A DNA stretch of 64,000 nucleotides from Acanthacorydalis orientalis (GCA_034766995.1 CM068313.1:28175825-28239824), one strand, 5' to 3'. Shown: positions 12,486 through 25,750, counted from the stretch's first letter. The notes: generated from the letters alone by a model not told the origin. A program made the numbers and translations.

Positions 12486-14249
12486 TTAAACATGTTCACT
12501 TATTTGTTCTTGTGTTGCTGGTCCTTTTTTTAATTCTACGTAATAACTATAAACAACGATTCCGCAATAGGAATTAATAGCTGAAAAAAAATGATTTTAT
12601 TAATTTTTAAACATTTTTATTTTCATAAACATACCCAATGATATGACAACTGTAAGTAATCCAGACCAAATTGATGGTGCATATTGAAAAAGATATCCAA
12701 TAATCCCAAAAATTGTCAAAACAATGAAAATTACAAGCCAAACAAAAATATTTCTAGCGTGATTCTAAAACATAAATTATTGTATTAAAAATAAAGATGT
12801 GTATATGATTTATTACTTTACCTTATGTGCACTTATAATTAAAAAGCAGGAAAGTATTACAATAAGTAGTGTTCCAAGAAGTGTTACTATCAGTCCTGAA
12901 AAAAAAATTAAATAATTATGTATCATTACAAAACAAGTCCATAATAATAGTATACTGTAATACTTAGCATATTACCTAAGATTTATTCTAATCAAATTTA
13001 TTTTGAACTTACAGTACTGAATTTATATATATATATATATATATATTAGAGGTGCTGGAAAGTTTTTTCGTTTATATAATACAGTGTTGCTGGAGAAAAT
13101 CGAAGCAAATCCATAATTAACAATTCAAGAATTGTCTAACAGACTTCGGTGCCCCTACTCAACAGTACAAGAAGATATCAAAAAATTAGAACGGTATGAA
13201 GAGATGTTCGGTACCGCACGATTTTACTGAAGAAAACTTCGTGACAACAGAAAACAAATAAAATGATTGTTACCAAATTAGAAAACTAAACCAAGTTTGA
13301 CCATTCGAAAGATATTGCTCTGTGTTTGGTGGGATTACAAAGGAATTATTTATTATGAGAAGTTAAACCCGGGAGAATCTGTTAATTCTAATCTCTATTG
13401 TGAACAACTGGATCGCTTGAATCAGAATTTAATCAGAAAACGGCCAGAAACTGTAATTAGAAGTGGAATTATTCCTCAAAACGAAACGCACGCACGACCG
13501 CATCAGCTAAGAAGACACGTGAAAAAAATTCCAAGCTTAGTGGGGAGGTTTTACCACACTCTCCCTACTCGTCAGACATTGCACCCACTGACTAGTACTT
13601 ATTTCGGTCACTGAAACATTTTTTTAAGAGATTAGACACGTAGAGATGTGAACCATGTTAAAATGATGCTTGAACATTTTTTTCTAAAAAGAACCGGTAA
13701 TTTTATAAGACTGTTAACGAATGAGGAATTAAGGAATATTTTCTCTTCTTAATAGATAGCAGATTGTAATAAATAATGATGGAAACTATATTATTCAGTA
13801 GAGTACAATTTTTTTCCTCTTAATTGGTTGTTATTTTAATATAAAAAGAAACGAAAAAATTTTCCGGTACCACTAATATATATATTTGTAAAGTATATAA
13901 AAAAAATGAAGAATTATGCAAAAATGTAAAGTATTATTGAGTTATGTAAACAGATTACTTACTCTCTTCAATTACAATTAATAGAAAAAAACCACCAACA
14001 ATTGCTCTAAGCTGAAATAATGAAAAAACTTTATTAAGAAAATCATTGTATTGATTTAAATAGAAACTACTTAAATAAATCTATTGCAATATTTTTAAAA
14101 CTGAAAATAGTTTTTAAAGTATATAGCGTACAATTATTTATTTAAAATTAAAATTTGTTTTAAAGTAATCATCAAGTCAACAATATTTTTCAACTGATTT
14201 TTTATGTTTATATCATCTTATATTAAATATATTACCAATATAAAGTTAT

Positions 14250-14289
<40 letters not shown>

Positions 14290-14495
14290 TAAATTTTAAA
14301 AAAGGTTTCGTTAGTAATTAGAAAACCATATTAATTGAAATAATTTTAATTGAGTATTTTAATTAACAGTTAAAGTATTCCACAAAACTATAAATGATTT
14401 TTTTTAAAAAAAAATGAAGTCTTGTTATACATGAAATTGAGACATGTCACAATTTTGAGATTGAATTTAAAAATGTAAATGGTTAGTAGGCGACA

Positions 14496-14530
<35 letters not shown>

Positions 14531-14709
14531 GTTCATTTAGTTTAGCTGCCATAATTCAGTTTTGTCATGTGTGTCTTTATTTTTATATATTGTCCTGTAT
14601 AAAAGTATATTTTTAATAAAAAATGAACTTTAAAATAACAATATAAAGATAAACTTGCCTATATATTTAAAATGATTTTTATACATCATATTATGTACAT
14701 ACATATGTA

Positions 14710-14744
<35 letters not shown>

Positions 14745-15181
14745 CCATATATACATACATATACACACATTAAATAATGCGAAAGTTAGGATCCGCAAAA
14801 ATGTCGTGTTATAAAATTCGTGCTAAGAGAGACTCTGATTACAAAAATTGAGTTTGCGTTCTAAAATTAATTATTTAAATAAAATATACAAATTTTAGCT
14901 ATCAAATTAAAAAAAATATTTTTATTCAATTTAGAAAATTAGCTTTTACAAAACATATCAACTACAAAACAAAAACAACATTATTAAAATTAATAGAATT
15001 AAAATTTTTACATAATATTCTTCCATTTCAAACACATTTTAATTGTTATCAGTACTGCCTTATATATGTCTATACTCCGTGTTATGGGAAACTACAGAAA
15101 CCGCGTTATTCAAGGATCGGAACAATTTCTGTGCCTCGTTATATCGAATCTTCATTATACAAGTACCGCGTTATACAACGG

Positions 15182-15247
<66 letters not shown>

Positions 15248-15261
15248 CCTATAGGCCTATT

Positions 15262-15294
<33 letters not shown>

Positions 15295-15325
15295 GTATAT
15301 ATGTATATATATGTATGTGTGTGTG

Positions 15326-15372
<47 letters not shown>

Positions 15373-15464
15373 CTATCACTTACCATCTCAAAGTAGCCAA
15401 CTATTAGTGTTCCTGTTCTTAAACTTAATACAAAACAACAGTTTTTTAATGTACACTCCTGCAT
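12486..15464 (-). CDS. Gene B: four-membrane-segment LAPTM4/DUF4728-like protein, 142 aa, 5 exons
   Basis: Exons on the - strand are 15464-15384, 14011-13963, 12895-12822, 12764-12635 and 12580-12486 (81, 49, 74, 130 and 95 nt; phases 0,1,0,1). All introns are GT-AG and the frame is closed by TAA. The N-terminus [20 protein letters not shown] holds the family CC..LRTGT motif. Membrane segments are at about residues 19-42, 45-66, 75-97 and 104-125. The C-terminal tail [15 protein letters not shown] is the longest in the cluster. Exon 2 is about half the length of the equivalents in C-E, so the first luminal loop is nearly absent. Intron 1 holds long (TA)n tracts and intron 2 holds a deleted mariner. 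A decayed copy of its exon 1 lies upstream at 17193-17113. The likely site of action is an endosomal or lysosomal membrane, by family only. Confidence 0.85.
13046..13876 (+). mobile_element. Internally deleted mariner in intron 2 of gene B
   Basis: The 831-bp element has inverted ends: TTAGAGGTGCTGGAAAGTTT on the left and, reverse complemented on the right, TTAGTGGTACCGGAAAATTT. TA is present on both sides (13044-13045, 13877-13878). The + strand shows a helix-turn-helix start ([18 protein letters not shown] near 13110-13170), then a jump to [20 protein letters not shown] near 13312-13370 and [19 protein letters not shown] near 13400-13455. The middle, with the first catalytic Asp, is missing. 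It is inserted at the edge of a (TA)n tract and is too short for function. Confidence 0.88.
15185..15370. repeat. (TA)n and (TATG)n tracts in intron 1 of gene B
   Basis: Two TA tracts, 15185-15242 and 15260-15370, are separated by the palindromic word AATAGCCTATAGGCCTATTT. The second has TGTG interruptions and ends 8 bp beyond the exon 1 donor. Confidence 0.9.
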
Positions 15465-15739
15465 TATGTTCGAGTTCGTAAATTGATAATTAGAAAACAG
15501 ATTAATAATTATAACTTCTTAAAGTACTTGTATACATTTCAGTATAAATTACGTTCAATTAAATTATAAAATTTAAATAATTTACCACTGTTTCTAAAAT
15601 ACATATTGCGTAAATAAGTTTTTTCCATGTACTTATCTCTAAAGTGAGATAAATACTGAGCTAACTTGATGCAAAAACTTGTATACTTGTTCCTGTGGTT
15701 CGGGGCGTGTGGTAAAAACCTTGGCGAATGTTATTTTTG

Positions 15740-15805
<66 letters not shown>

Positions 15806-16132
15806 GTGTAAATTCTATAAAATATGAAATGACGCCATGAATTAATTATTTACCAAGATAAAAAGTTACAAGGAAAAAGTAAATCTGTCGATGTTGTATT
15901 TAATTTCGTACATTTGTTTCCTTATGGTATTTCAAATTTATGATTCGCATACTCTCAGCAGTTGAAAAATGTATTTTTTTAGAAGAATTATTGTTTTAGT
16001 AAATAATTAAAAAATAAATTTTAATTTTATTAGGAAAATACAAATAATAATCAAATATAATATGCGGATAAATAAAATATACTTAATGAATATGTTTAGT
16101 GTACTTTAATATGTAATATCTATCTCTATCTA

Positions 16133-16169
<37 letters not shown>

Positions 16170-16604
16170 ATAGATAATTGATAGTATATGTATATACTGT
16201 CAGTGATAACTATTGTTTAGATCTAATATAATTGAAGATATAAAATTACATATAATAAAAATTAATATGAAAAGTCTTAGTTTTCGCAAAGCTATAACAA
16301 GGTTTGTATTCTTTTCAAAAGTAGTAACAATATGATAATATAAACAGAGAATATCAAAAAAATAAAAAATATATTAAACTTAATGTGCATTTAAAGTATT
16401 TTCTAAATAAGATAATTCCTCTTTTGTTTAATACAATCACCACAAAGTGTGTAAAGCTAAAAATAAACTCTAAAAATATGATCTGATCTTCATACTGATA
16501 TTTTGTTCCAAATTCATTTTTATATTCATGTTTAACCCTTTATATGGAAAATTATTATAAATTTCAATACAAAAATTGGAAAACCTGTACAGTATTATGT
16601 AGAA

Positions 16605-16658
<54 letters not shown>

Positions 16659-17112
16659 ATATATACTAATTACAAAGTGATAACACAGTAATGCAAATAA
16701 AAATGATTGAGTATCCAATGTATTTTAATATCTTTCTTTTATGAAGAGAAATATTCTATTTCAAGAAACAATAAAATGTTATTACAATGACTAAAAATTG
16801 ATTCATAAAAAGTAAAGGTTTGATTTTATTTTTAATTGAATTTTCATTCTTAAATTTTTTCTATGTTTTATATCAATGGTAAACGAGGATTGATGTGTAA
16901 CATATGTTGTTGGTATTTGACTCATGAATAAATATATATATATATATATATATATACATACATATTTAGTTTTAGATGCTATCACTGAATGAAAAAGTCA
17001 TTAGTAAAAAAAAGAACTTCATTATTATAATAGTAAAGAAACAGCTTGCATATTTAAAATAATGGGAAAACAAATCTCGATTAGATGTAATATGATATGA
17101 AAAGAAGCTCAC
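15465..17112. other. Spacer between gene B exon 1 and the relic exon
   Basis: AT-rich with TA tracts near 15739-15806, 16133-16163, 16607-16664 and 16930-16956. I searched the - strand for exons 2-5 belonging to the relic exon 1 at 17193-17113 and found none. Confidence 0.5.
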
Positions 17113-17193
17113 TAATTTGATTTGGCGAACTATTATTGATGCTGTTCTTAAACTTACTACCAAACAGCATCTTTTTAATATGCATCCCTACAT
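17113..17193 (-). pseudogene. Relic exon 1 of a gene B-like paralogue
   Basis: The 81-nt segment aligns codon for codon with gene B exon 1: both have a CILK/CTLK start, a CC pair, then VVSLRTASIIV against [11 protein letters not shown], and both end at a GT (GTGAGC here). The presumed ATG is followed at once by TAG, and no other in-frame ATG exists. The Gly of the TG motif is Ala, and the GY at the membrane entry is RQ. Exons 2-5 were not found nearby. It is a duplicated exon or the last piece of a lost tandem copy. Ends could be off by one base. Confidence 0.75.
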
Positions 17194-18841
17194 TACATTT
17201 TTAATTTAATTGTTAATTATGAACTAACAAAAGTAAATGCATACAACTTCTTAACTCACTTCTTAAGAGAAAAAATGTAATTTTATTAGATTTTTTAAGA
17301 AATGTATCACTTTTTCTAAATTTCTCAATGGTTGAGACCTCTAATATAAAATGCTATACAGTATTTAGCTCTAAAATGTTGATTTTTGCTTACAGTTTCC
17401 ACACCCTTCGAAGTAATATTATATACAGTATGTACTCTACGAAAATTAAACTTGTTTATATTTAAATTTCAATTATCCGGCAAATTTTAATTTACATGTA
17501 GTATTTGAACAAATTTATATTTTTGACTAAGTGCTAATGACCTGAATTGTCACGCACCTTTAACCCTAAATAACCAATCAACTAACCAACATCATTTTAC
17601 TGGCAGATTTAGTTCTCATATTCAACAAAAATGTTCCTTAAATGATGATTATTTTTTAGTTTTTTTTTTGTGATAATAGATTTCTCCACATATATGTATT
17701 TTATATGGAAATGTCTGTTCAATATACGCAATTTCATTTTGAAGGAGGATTTCGGAAACATCTCGCATAGGCAGAGATTTCATTCTGTTTATATCATCAC
17801 TAGATTATCAAATTATAAAATATAATTAATAAATTTTATAATTAACTTTTTTTACTTTACAATATTTATTTAGATAATAATCAACACTTAAAATTTTAAT
17901 ATGCTGTAAAATATTTATAACACATCAACAGGAATAGAAATAAACAAGAAGCTTTTTTTTGTATAAAAAAAACTCAGCTCTAATAATTTATTATATGTAT
18001 ATATTCATATTTGATTTTACATTATTTTTTAACACATTTACATCCGTATTTGATCATGTTTATAAAAAAGTATTGTCATTTTAAATATTTGATTCGTTCG
18101 TTAGGGAAACGTATTTATTTTATTGATACAAAAATAATATGATTGATACAAACAATATAAGAATATTTGTACTATTCATGTAAAATACTCATTACATTAC
18201 TTAAATGATATTAATTATTACTAAATGTTAAACATTGAGTCGTAGTAGTAGTATGATTTAATATTTAAAATAATACATCTTTTATGAATCTTATCTAACA
18301 CATTACAATCGACAATTAAAACATAACCAGTGATATATTATATTTGAATTAAATTAAAGATTTTGGAAAAGTGCATTCATAAATAACTTTAATTTGTTGA
18401 CTTAGCATCCAATCGTCATTATTTTTGAATATAATATGAACATTTTTATTCCATTTAGATATTTCTACTATTAGAGTAACATGCTAATTTTATATTAATA
18501 AGCAATTTTGTGTGCACTTTTTATATTACTCATTTTATTTATTTCATAATTTCCAAAATATTGAAACATAGAAAACATAATACAATAACATTATCTAATA
18601 ATAATATATATTCTTTATAATATTATAAATATTCTTCATTCAATATCTAAAAATGCAATTCAAAAAATATTTAATTTTAAATTACGTACAGAAAGCTACA
18701 CATACAAGTTATATTATAAACTACTATTTTTACTTAAAATGTATTTCTTAATTAACGCAAGTTAATTAACGTAGTAGTTTATCAAATAAATTCTACTTTT
18801 TTCTAATCATTTATTAGTTGAATTCTTAATTACATGAAGAC
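17194..18841. other. Spacer downstream of gene C
   Basis: AT-rich, with few TA tracts. It contains one fragment of a dispersed repeat (17540-17577) and a likely polyadenylation signal for gene C (AATAAA on the - strand, near 18815-18810, about 27 nt past the stop). No exon was recognised. Confidence 0.5.
17540..17577 (-). repeat. Fragment of a dispersed repeat
   Basis: The reverse complement reads TTAAAGGTGCGTGACAATTC followed by AGGTCATTAGCAC. The same words (TTAAAGGTGTGTCGACATCC then AAGGTCATTAGCAC) occur on the + strand at about 52868-52905. The source element is not identified. Confidence 0.6.
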
Positions 18842-20088
18842 TTAAGCTGGTGCTAGAAGTTGCTTCCGATAACTATGTACAACTATGATGAAATAAGCAT
18901 TTGTAACTGAAAAGAAATTAATTTGAACTGAAATTTCATAATTTAAAACAAAATATAATAATACTAAACAGTTTTTACATGTACTTTCATAGTTAATATA
19001 TATATATATATATATGTGTGTGTGTATGTGTGTGTGTGTGTGTGTGCAGGTATGTTTGCATATGTGTATGATTAATTTGTTCAGAATATCATAGTCTAAG
19101 ATAAATCAGTTCTAAGCTTATAAATATTAATGATAATTTTTTTTATAATGATAATATACTTTTTAATATTTTTTAAGGTGCTAATGTATATTAAAACTTT
19201 CTAGATGTTTTTTTTACTCAAGTTGAATTAGACATTGGAATTTTACACCGCGATTAACAGACTGCTTCTCTTTTCATATGCATCAGACACCAAAGGAGAA
19301 TAATGTATTGTGATATATTTTTATTGATTGAAAGCGTATCATTAATTGTCATAACACTGTGAAAACAATGGTTTATTTCAATGAAATATCTACGATTGTA
19401 TGGATATGTAAATAACATGGAAGAAAGATTAGGATGCTTATTTACCGGAACTGTTTCTCACACTACTGAGTGTGCACTTAACACAATTCTTATTACTATG
19501 GTCGTTATTAAATTTAAAACGATAGATAACACTTATGTTAAACCGATGACAATTTGAAAAGTATAAAGATATTTGTACTTACCAGAATGAATTATCATTG
19601 ACAATATGTCTTTAAACAAATGTCCTGTACTTTCTTTTTCCATCTCATTGGTAAACGAAGATATGTAAAGCAGAATTGTTATAATGAAAGAAATACAGGA
19701 GAAAATTATCCAAGGTGTAATATAGCTCGCTTTTGCCTAAAATGAATATATTATTCATTTTTAAACAGTGAAATAGATGAAAATATAATTTTATACAGAA
19801 AATATATAAAATCCAATAAAAATAAAAATACATGGTTGGGTCATTGAAATTACTATAATTTGAATTTTTCTTAATAATATAAAAAATAAATTAATTCCAT
19901 TAAGAATTAAAATATATTTATATTAGAAATGAATTATTTTATACTTACATGTGTTGCTCCAATTATTAACAAGACATGAAACAAAACCGAAAATAGACAT
20001 AAAATGATTCCTATATATAAAATTGTTCTTATCACTAAAAAAAAATATAAATGTATGCGTACAGATATATATTGGACATATACGAGTT

Positions 20089-20145
<57 letters not shown>

Positions 20146-20410
20146 CATATGTCTACATGTCAATAGTTACTTGAAAAAAATGCAGCGTCTTCTGGTGCTT
20201 CAGATTCTGTTGGTACTGCAGAAACAAAAATTATAAATACTAAAGCTGCTATTGATGAAACGACCTACAGAAAAAGTATTTTATCAAAAATTCATTTTTT
20301 AGTTCTTTGAATGTTTTTTTATAACACAACTTATAATAAAGATGACCTTATAGGAAAATAAAATTATGATAATTTCTGTTTGAATAAAAAAAATAATGTT
20401 CATTTCGTAC

Positions 20411-20495
<85 letters not shown>

Positions 20496-20656
20496 TCAAT
20501 ATAAAATATGTATTAAAAGAGGAAGAAATTAAGTAAAAACTTTTAAAATAAATTTATAATTGATTTACATACTGCACCCATATATCCAATTATTTTACAT
20601 CCCGTTTCTAATGTAAAACATCCACAACAACATTTTTCTACTTGTAACAGAACCAT
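18842..20656 (-). CDS. Gene C: four-membrane-segment LAPTM4/DUF4728-like protein, 160 aa, 5 exons
   Basis: Exons on the - strand are 20656-20573, 20264-20171, 20034-19949, 19736-19583 and 18906-18842 (84, 94, 86, 154 and 65 nt; phases 0,1,0,1). All introns are GT-AG and the stop is TAA. The start MVLLQVEKCCCGCFTLETGC has the cysteine cluster and L.TG motif, then IIGYMGA at the first junction. Membrane segments are at about residues 22-45, 60-86, 95-115 and 132-150. An acidic loop (PTESEAPEDAA) follows segment 1, and a charged loop (NEMEKESTGHLFKD) precedes segment 4. The tail is SYRKQLLAPA, like gene E's SYRKEL. Exon lengths match gene E closely, making E its nearest relative here. The ATG lies about 80 bp from the arm of a large inverted repeat that must overlap the promoter or 5' leader. 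Confidence 0.87.
20086..20144. repeat. (TA)n tract in intron 2 of gene C
   Basis: About 59 bp, beginning about 27 bp after the exon 2 donor in transcript sense. A second tract, 20411-20481, fills part of intron 1 and ends in a short GA run (GAGAGAGAGAG). Confidence 0.9.
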
Positions 20657-20736
20657 TACTACACAAGTGATATTCTATGAACTGTTCTACAGAAAGTTCA
20701 ACGCCAAATGTTCTGCTGCTTCTCATGTGTTCCTTG

Positions 20737-21437
20737 TAACCCAAAAAGTATTGATCTGACAAATTCCAGACTTCATGTCTCCTGAATACAGTTATGGATT
20801 GAAAACAATAAAATACGGGATATAATCTTTGTGTAGATTTCGTATAATTTATACAGAAAGCTCTTATTAAAGATATCAAAAAGTCGTTTTGAAATAATAA
20901 TCATATGGATTTAAAGTATATTATGTTGAATTTTATTTCTTGAAACAAATATTTTAATTTATATTTATATATAATTTTTTTTTATTTATAATATACAATA
21001 TTTATACGTTATTTAGCATCTTTATGAAATTTAAACAACCTAATAGCAGAGATAGAACCTATACAAAAATCTAAAAATTATATATATATATATCCTTTTT
21101 ACAAATTATTTAATAGGCTCTGTCTTTGGTATTAGGTTATTTAAATTTAATAAAGATACTAAATAACGTTTAAATATTGTATAATATTAATAAAAAAGAT
21201 TAGAAATAAATATAAATTGAAACATTTGTTTCAAGAAATAAAATTCAATATAACATTCTTTAATACATATGACTACTATTTCAAAAACACTTTTTGATAA
21301 CTTTAATATGAGCTTCTGTATAAATTAAACGAAATCTACACAAAGATATATCCCGTATTTATTGTTTTTAATCCATGTCTCTAGTCAGGAGACATTATGT
21401 CTGGAATTTGTCAGATCAATATACCTTTTGGGTTATA
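20737..21437. repeat. Large imperfect hairpin (inverted repeat, about 335-bp arms) upstream of gene C
   Basis: The left arm (about 20737-21071) and the reverse complement of the right arm (about 21108-21437) align along their full length. Shared words include TTGATCTGACAAATTCCAGA, TTTGTGTAGATTTCGT, GAATTTTATTTCTTGAAACA and CGTTATTTAG. Differences are scattered substitutions and small indels, roughly 85% identity by eye. The loop is about 36-40 bp and contains (TA)n. The outer edge is about 80 bp upstream of the gene C start codon. No transposase or TA/TTAA-type ends were recognised. It may be an inverted duplication of gene C's upstream region or a fold-back element. Confidence 0.88.
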
Positions 21438-22099
21438 TAGATATAGATAATGTACATAATAATTATTCACTTCAAGCATAAACACAATTATTAACAAAAG
21501 TTGTAAATGGTTATTTTTTATTTAACTAATTACAAACCATTTAAAATTAATTTGTTTCTATAAAATCGCATTTGTTAGATATTTATATAATAAACTTTAA
21601 TATGTACGAGTAAATTACTTTTTTATAGATATATTTTTAAAAACTTTTATATTATTTTCAAAGGTAATGACGATTGTATGTTAAATCAATCAAATCATCC
21701 ATTATTGACTATTATATTTAGTACGCTGTTTATTAGTTACCATATAAATATTGCACTTATTGATCTATTGATTAATCAGTCATACACTCAATTATCCCTG
21801 TTTCTAATCTATTCAAATAAACATTCTTTTATACGCTACTGTGACTATTATAACAATTTCATCTTTTTTATCCGTGCATTATTTGAATAATTTAAATATA
21901 AATGCAACAATCTTTAATATTTAACGAATAAACAAAAATCTTTAATATTTAACGAATAAACAGAGAGAGAAAATAGTTTAGCAAAATATATTTAATGATG
22001 TTTGTAAAACTTGAGGGACTATCAATAATGGAGAAAATAAAAAACATAATTCTTATTTTTATATTAATGCTTTCTTACAAAAATCACACCATTTTTTTA
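21438..22099. other. AT-rich spacer, nothing recognised
   Basis: No exon or element was recognised. A short tandem duplication (ATCTTTAATATTTAACGAAT, twice) is near 21910-21960. Confidence 0.5.
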
Positions 22100-22290
22100 C
22101 TGTTTTCTGCAAAAATGATATATAAATGAAATAACGATTTTTCAAAAACTTGATTATCTGAAGATGATCCCGTTGTCATCGAAATGTGCATAAACGAAAA
22201 TCGAAAATAATCAATAATAACTGATAATGTTGAATATTTTTATAGAATTTCGATGTGATTCGTGAGACGAAAAAATAATTCATTTGTGAA
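22100..22290. repeat. Dispersed palindromic repeat, partial copy
   Basis: The words TCATCGAAATGTGCATAAAC and AATCAATAATAACTGAT match the right half of the copies at 1985-2275 and 53890-54190. The left half is decayed. Confidence 0.5.
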
Positions 22291-22989
22291 CATTTTTTGT
22301 AAATATATTTTTTTAAGAACCATGTTTGATATAAATAGAATAGTTTTGTAAATGATCAAAATAAACGTGTTAAGATTAAAAATAAATATAGATAATTATA
22401 AGAAAAACTTCAATAATAAATGGTTCTAGAAAAAAATTTTAACAAAATTTATTTTTAGAATGTTGACTTCATTTATAATCAGTATTTAAATATAATACGA
22501 GCTGTTTAAATAGCCCGTGCACAATGATTTTTCATAAAAAAATCATAATATGCACATATACAATAATATTATTTTTTCACCCCCGAAATTTAATATTCTT
22601 TATTTTTCGGAGAACCCTAAAACACTAATAGCCAACCAACCTATATTCTTTATTATTTTCCTTTTTTTTTGATTATTTATTAAATTTGAAATATTAATGC
22701 ATGTAATACTAAAAATAAATATTTTTAATAAAGAGTAAATTAAACTTTTAAAAATTAATTAATTTTTTGATTTGAAGAGCCAATAAAATAAAAATAAAAA
22801 AAGAATTGAAACGTGTCCAAATGTAGAAAAATATAAATAAATTTATAATTAAATTTAATGCAAAGTGCATTTGCACAATGCATAGAAAGAAGATATACTG
22901 AAAAAAGAATGTTTCGTAAATTTACATAGAATTTATTATACTAAAAAAAAATACAATATAAAAAAATATTTTTTAAAATATTTATAAAC
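22291..22989. other. AT-rich spacer, nothing recognised
   Basis: No coding exon, RNA gene or element boundary was seen. Confidence 0.45.
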
Positions 22990-23041
<52 letters not shown>

Positions 23042-23203
23042 GTATTTATATAAGATAATATTTATCAACAAAAAATTCGAAGAGGTCGACTTATTATTTT
23101 ATAACTTTCCGGTTCCTATGGTACCCAAATATATTTATCTTATATATAAAATAACACATTCAATTTATCTGGAATAATGACTATATATAGACAACTATTA
23201 TAA

Positions 23204-23253
<50 letters not shown>

Positions 23254-23284
23254 ATATATATATGTGTATATATGTACATATATG

Positions 23285-23334
<50 letters not shown>
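22990..23334. repeat. Cluster of long (TA)n tracts
   Basis: TA tracts at about 22990-23043 and 23205-23334, the latter with TGTG and TACA interruptions. The 160 bp between them shows nothing recognised. It is intergenic between genes C and D. Confidence 0.9.
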
Positions 23335-23339
<5 letters not shown>

Positions 23340-23851
23340 AACATAGATTATGTAGTCATCTATGTCAAAAAATTAAAACTATGATCTGATTTCTTATACT
23401 ACCAACCTTTGCAGTTAATTTATTTCACCACATTTATTTGTATATGGGTAGTTTAATCTCTTTTTAATATAAATTGTGATCATTTGCAATAAGCATTTGT
23501 TTAGATTCATACTGTTTATGTTATATCTGTAATATGATAGTATATTATTCCTTACATATAGTGCGAATGTAATGAATATGAGATGATAAAAATGTTAGTG
23601 TAAAATTATGTTGGTATGAAAGATTGGTAACTTTTTCATCTTGTTAACAAACCATTTTTATAAGATATCTATAAAATCATACTAACAGAATGTTATTTTT
23701 CGAAAAAAATATTAAAGCAGTCACTGACATAAATAAAGAACAATATCGTCATGGTACGCGGTTACACCTAACATAAAACCAAAAATCTTACACACCAGTC
23801 TACATTTTTATGCTGTTATAGGAATTTATTTATAAAACAAAAATAACGAGT

Positions 23852-23888
<37 letters not shown>

Positions 23889-23891
<3 letters not shown>

Positions 23892-24152
23892 TGGCGCACT
23901 CAGGATTTCATATTGGAGAAGGCAGATTTGAATAGATAAAAAAATTTTTAATGACAATTCAATAAAAGTCGTTAGGTGATTATAAAAATTCTTTTAAGAA
24001 TAAAATCCTGTTTTCTTTTGACAAAGCTCTTGAATTACTTCACTCATGGTTACATCAATCTCTGTGTATATGTAGATGATAGTGATTTTTTCCGTTTCCT
24101 TTGGAGAATGACAAGGATCCTTGGCTCCCCCCCCAATTTGAGTGGATCACTG
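23889..24152. mobile_element. Small hAT-like non-autonomous element (tentative)
   Basis: The ends are inverted repeats: CAGTGGCGCACTC at 23889 and CAGTGATCCACTC reading in from 24152 on the other strand. CAGTG-type ends are typical of hAT elements. A C8 run (CTCCCCCCCC) near 24126 precedes the right end. No clear 8-bp target duplication is visible; the left flank is (TA)n. The inside has no intact coding sequence. Confidence 0.5.
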
Positions 24153-24166
24153 TGTATGTTGTATGG

Positions 24167-24215
<49 letters not shown>

Positions 24216-24221
24216 TGTATA

Positions 24222-24690
24222 TAAAGTGCAAAAAATAGTTCGGTACCTTTAAAATGAATCAATCATAACTCTACTTTACATAAAAATATTTTTTCGTGGT
24301 TTTTTGAAACGACAACCTTAACATTTAAAATCCTATATATCTTGTCCAAATAGTTGAAATAACCTCATAAAACAGTAATGAATACAATAGTGTCCGTAAC
24401 GCACCATATTAGGTAATGCATACTTTTCGCATTTAATTTGAAAAAAAAATGCTGGTGAATTATTTTGGTCGGCTGTGAGGGAAGGTGCTGTAAAGTATAA
24501 ATCGCAATCGGGCTGATACTCATTTTGAAAACTGGAGAGGTCCGAATTCCACATCGACGCAAAGCCGCCATTTTTTTCGACAAGGGATACGTCAGTTGCC
24601 CGACAGATGGAGCTGTTACATAAATGGTGGATGTTTTGAAGATTGAAATGTATTCGATTTCTCCGTAAACATTCGTTTTTTCAAAAATAA
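24222..24690. mobile_element. Unnamed TA-flanked miniature element, copy 1 (right end decayed)
   Basis: The left end reads AAGTGCAAAAAATAGTTCGG after TA. The body shares long stretches with 58187-58623: ATATATCTTG.CCAAATA, AACAGTA.TGAA.ACAAT.GTGTCC, CATATTAGG.A.TGCA, GAAAAAAATGCTG and GA.GATTGAAATGTATTC. The right terminal repeat present in the other copy is not recognisable here. It lies next to a (TA)n tract (24170-24214). Confidence 0.7.
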
Positions 24691-24945
24691 TTAAATGTAA
24701 TGTTACTTTTTAAAATAATTTATTTACAATAAATATACACAAGTAATATATAATAAAATGTAATATATACTTTTAGGACATCAACTTAGTCATTTGAACA
24801 ATTAAAGTAAATATAATATAATTAAGTTTTATCACATTTATACATTTTTTTTAAAAAAAAATAATATATCTAAAGAAACGTATTAGTATAAAAAAATATG
24901 AAAATAATTGGTAGTCAATTCAGAACTTAAATTGTTTTCAAAAAA

Positions 24946-25323
24946 TTAAATATCCATTAATTCCATTTTCGGTTCTGTTCGTATTTGTCGACCAAATGCT
25001 ATAACAACTAACGATATATACACATGTAGTCCTAAAAAAAACGAGTACTTAATGTATAATAAAAACAAATAAATCTTTAATAAAATGTATACCTATAAAT
25101 AATATCCCTACAACAAAAACAACCAAAGAACTTTCCCAACCGGTGAAGAACAATATGAATGTTGTAAATAGAAAAATTAAACCATAAATAGCAGATTTAA
25201 TATAAAAATATATTTTCCAGACAGTTATATAATTTTTATTATACTGAAAAATTAGAATATAAATTATTAATTACAACTTATTTCGTGAAATTAATATTCA
25301 CATACACACGTGCACAAATACAG

Positions 25324-25380
<57 letters not shown>

Positions 25381-25708
25381 GAATAACCTTTAAAAAAGTA
25401 ATTGTACTAATTATTTGTAATTTGAGTGTCTACTTTACTCTCCTAAAATATTATAATTTCGTTTCTATAAGTACAAACCAATTTCTACAAAACAAACAGC
25501 ACTAACGAATAATGTTTAGAATTTTATTAGAAAATTTTGCAAGAAAGTAGTTTATAATTATTATAATGCAATTAATTATTTAAATAATTTTCATTATTAA
25601 GGGATTTCTATTTTAATTTATAATTTTTACTTTGAGGTGGGTTTTTGCACATTTCGACGTACTTTTTATAAATATTCCATAAATTTATATTATAAACAAT
25701 AAATGTTT

Positions 25709-25750
<42 letters not shown>

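Noticed and set aside
20595..20879. 94-codon - strand frame overlapping gene C exon 1
   Set aside because: It reads exon 1 of gene C in the wrong frame and runs into the inverted-repeat arm. The spliced gene C frame has the family motif.
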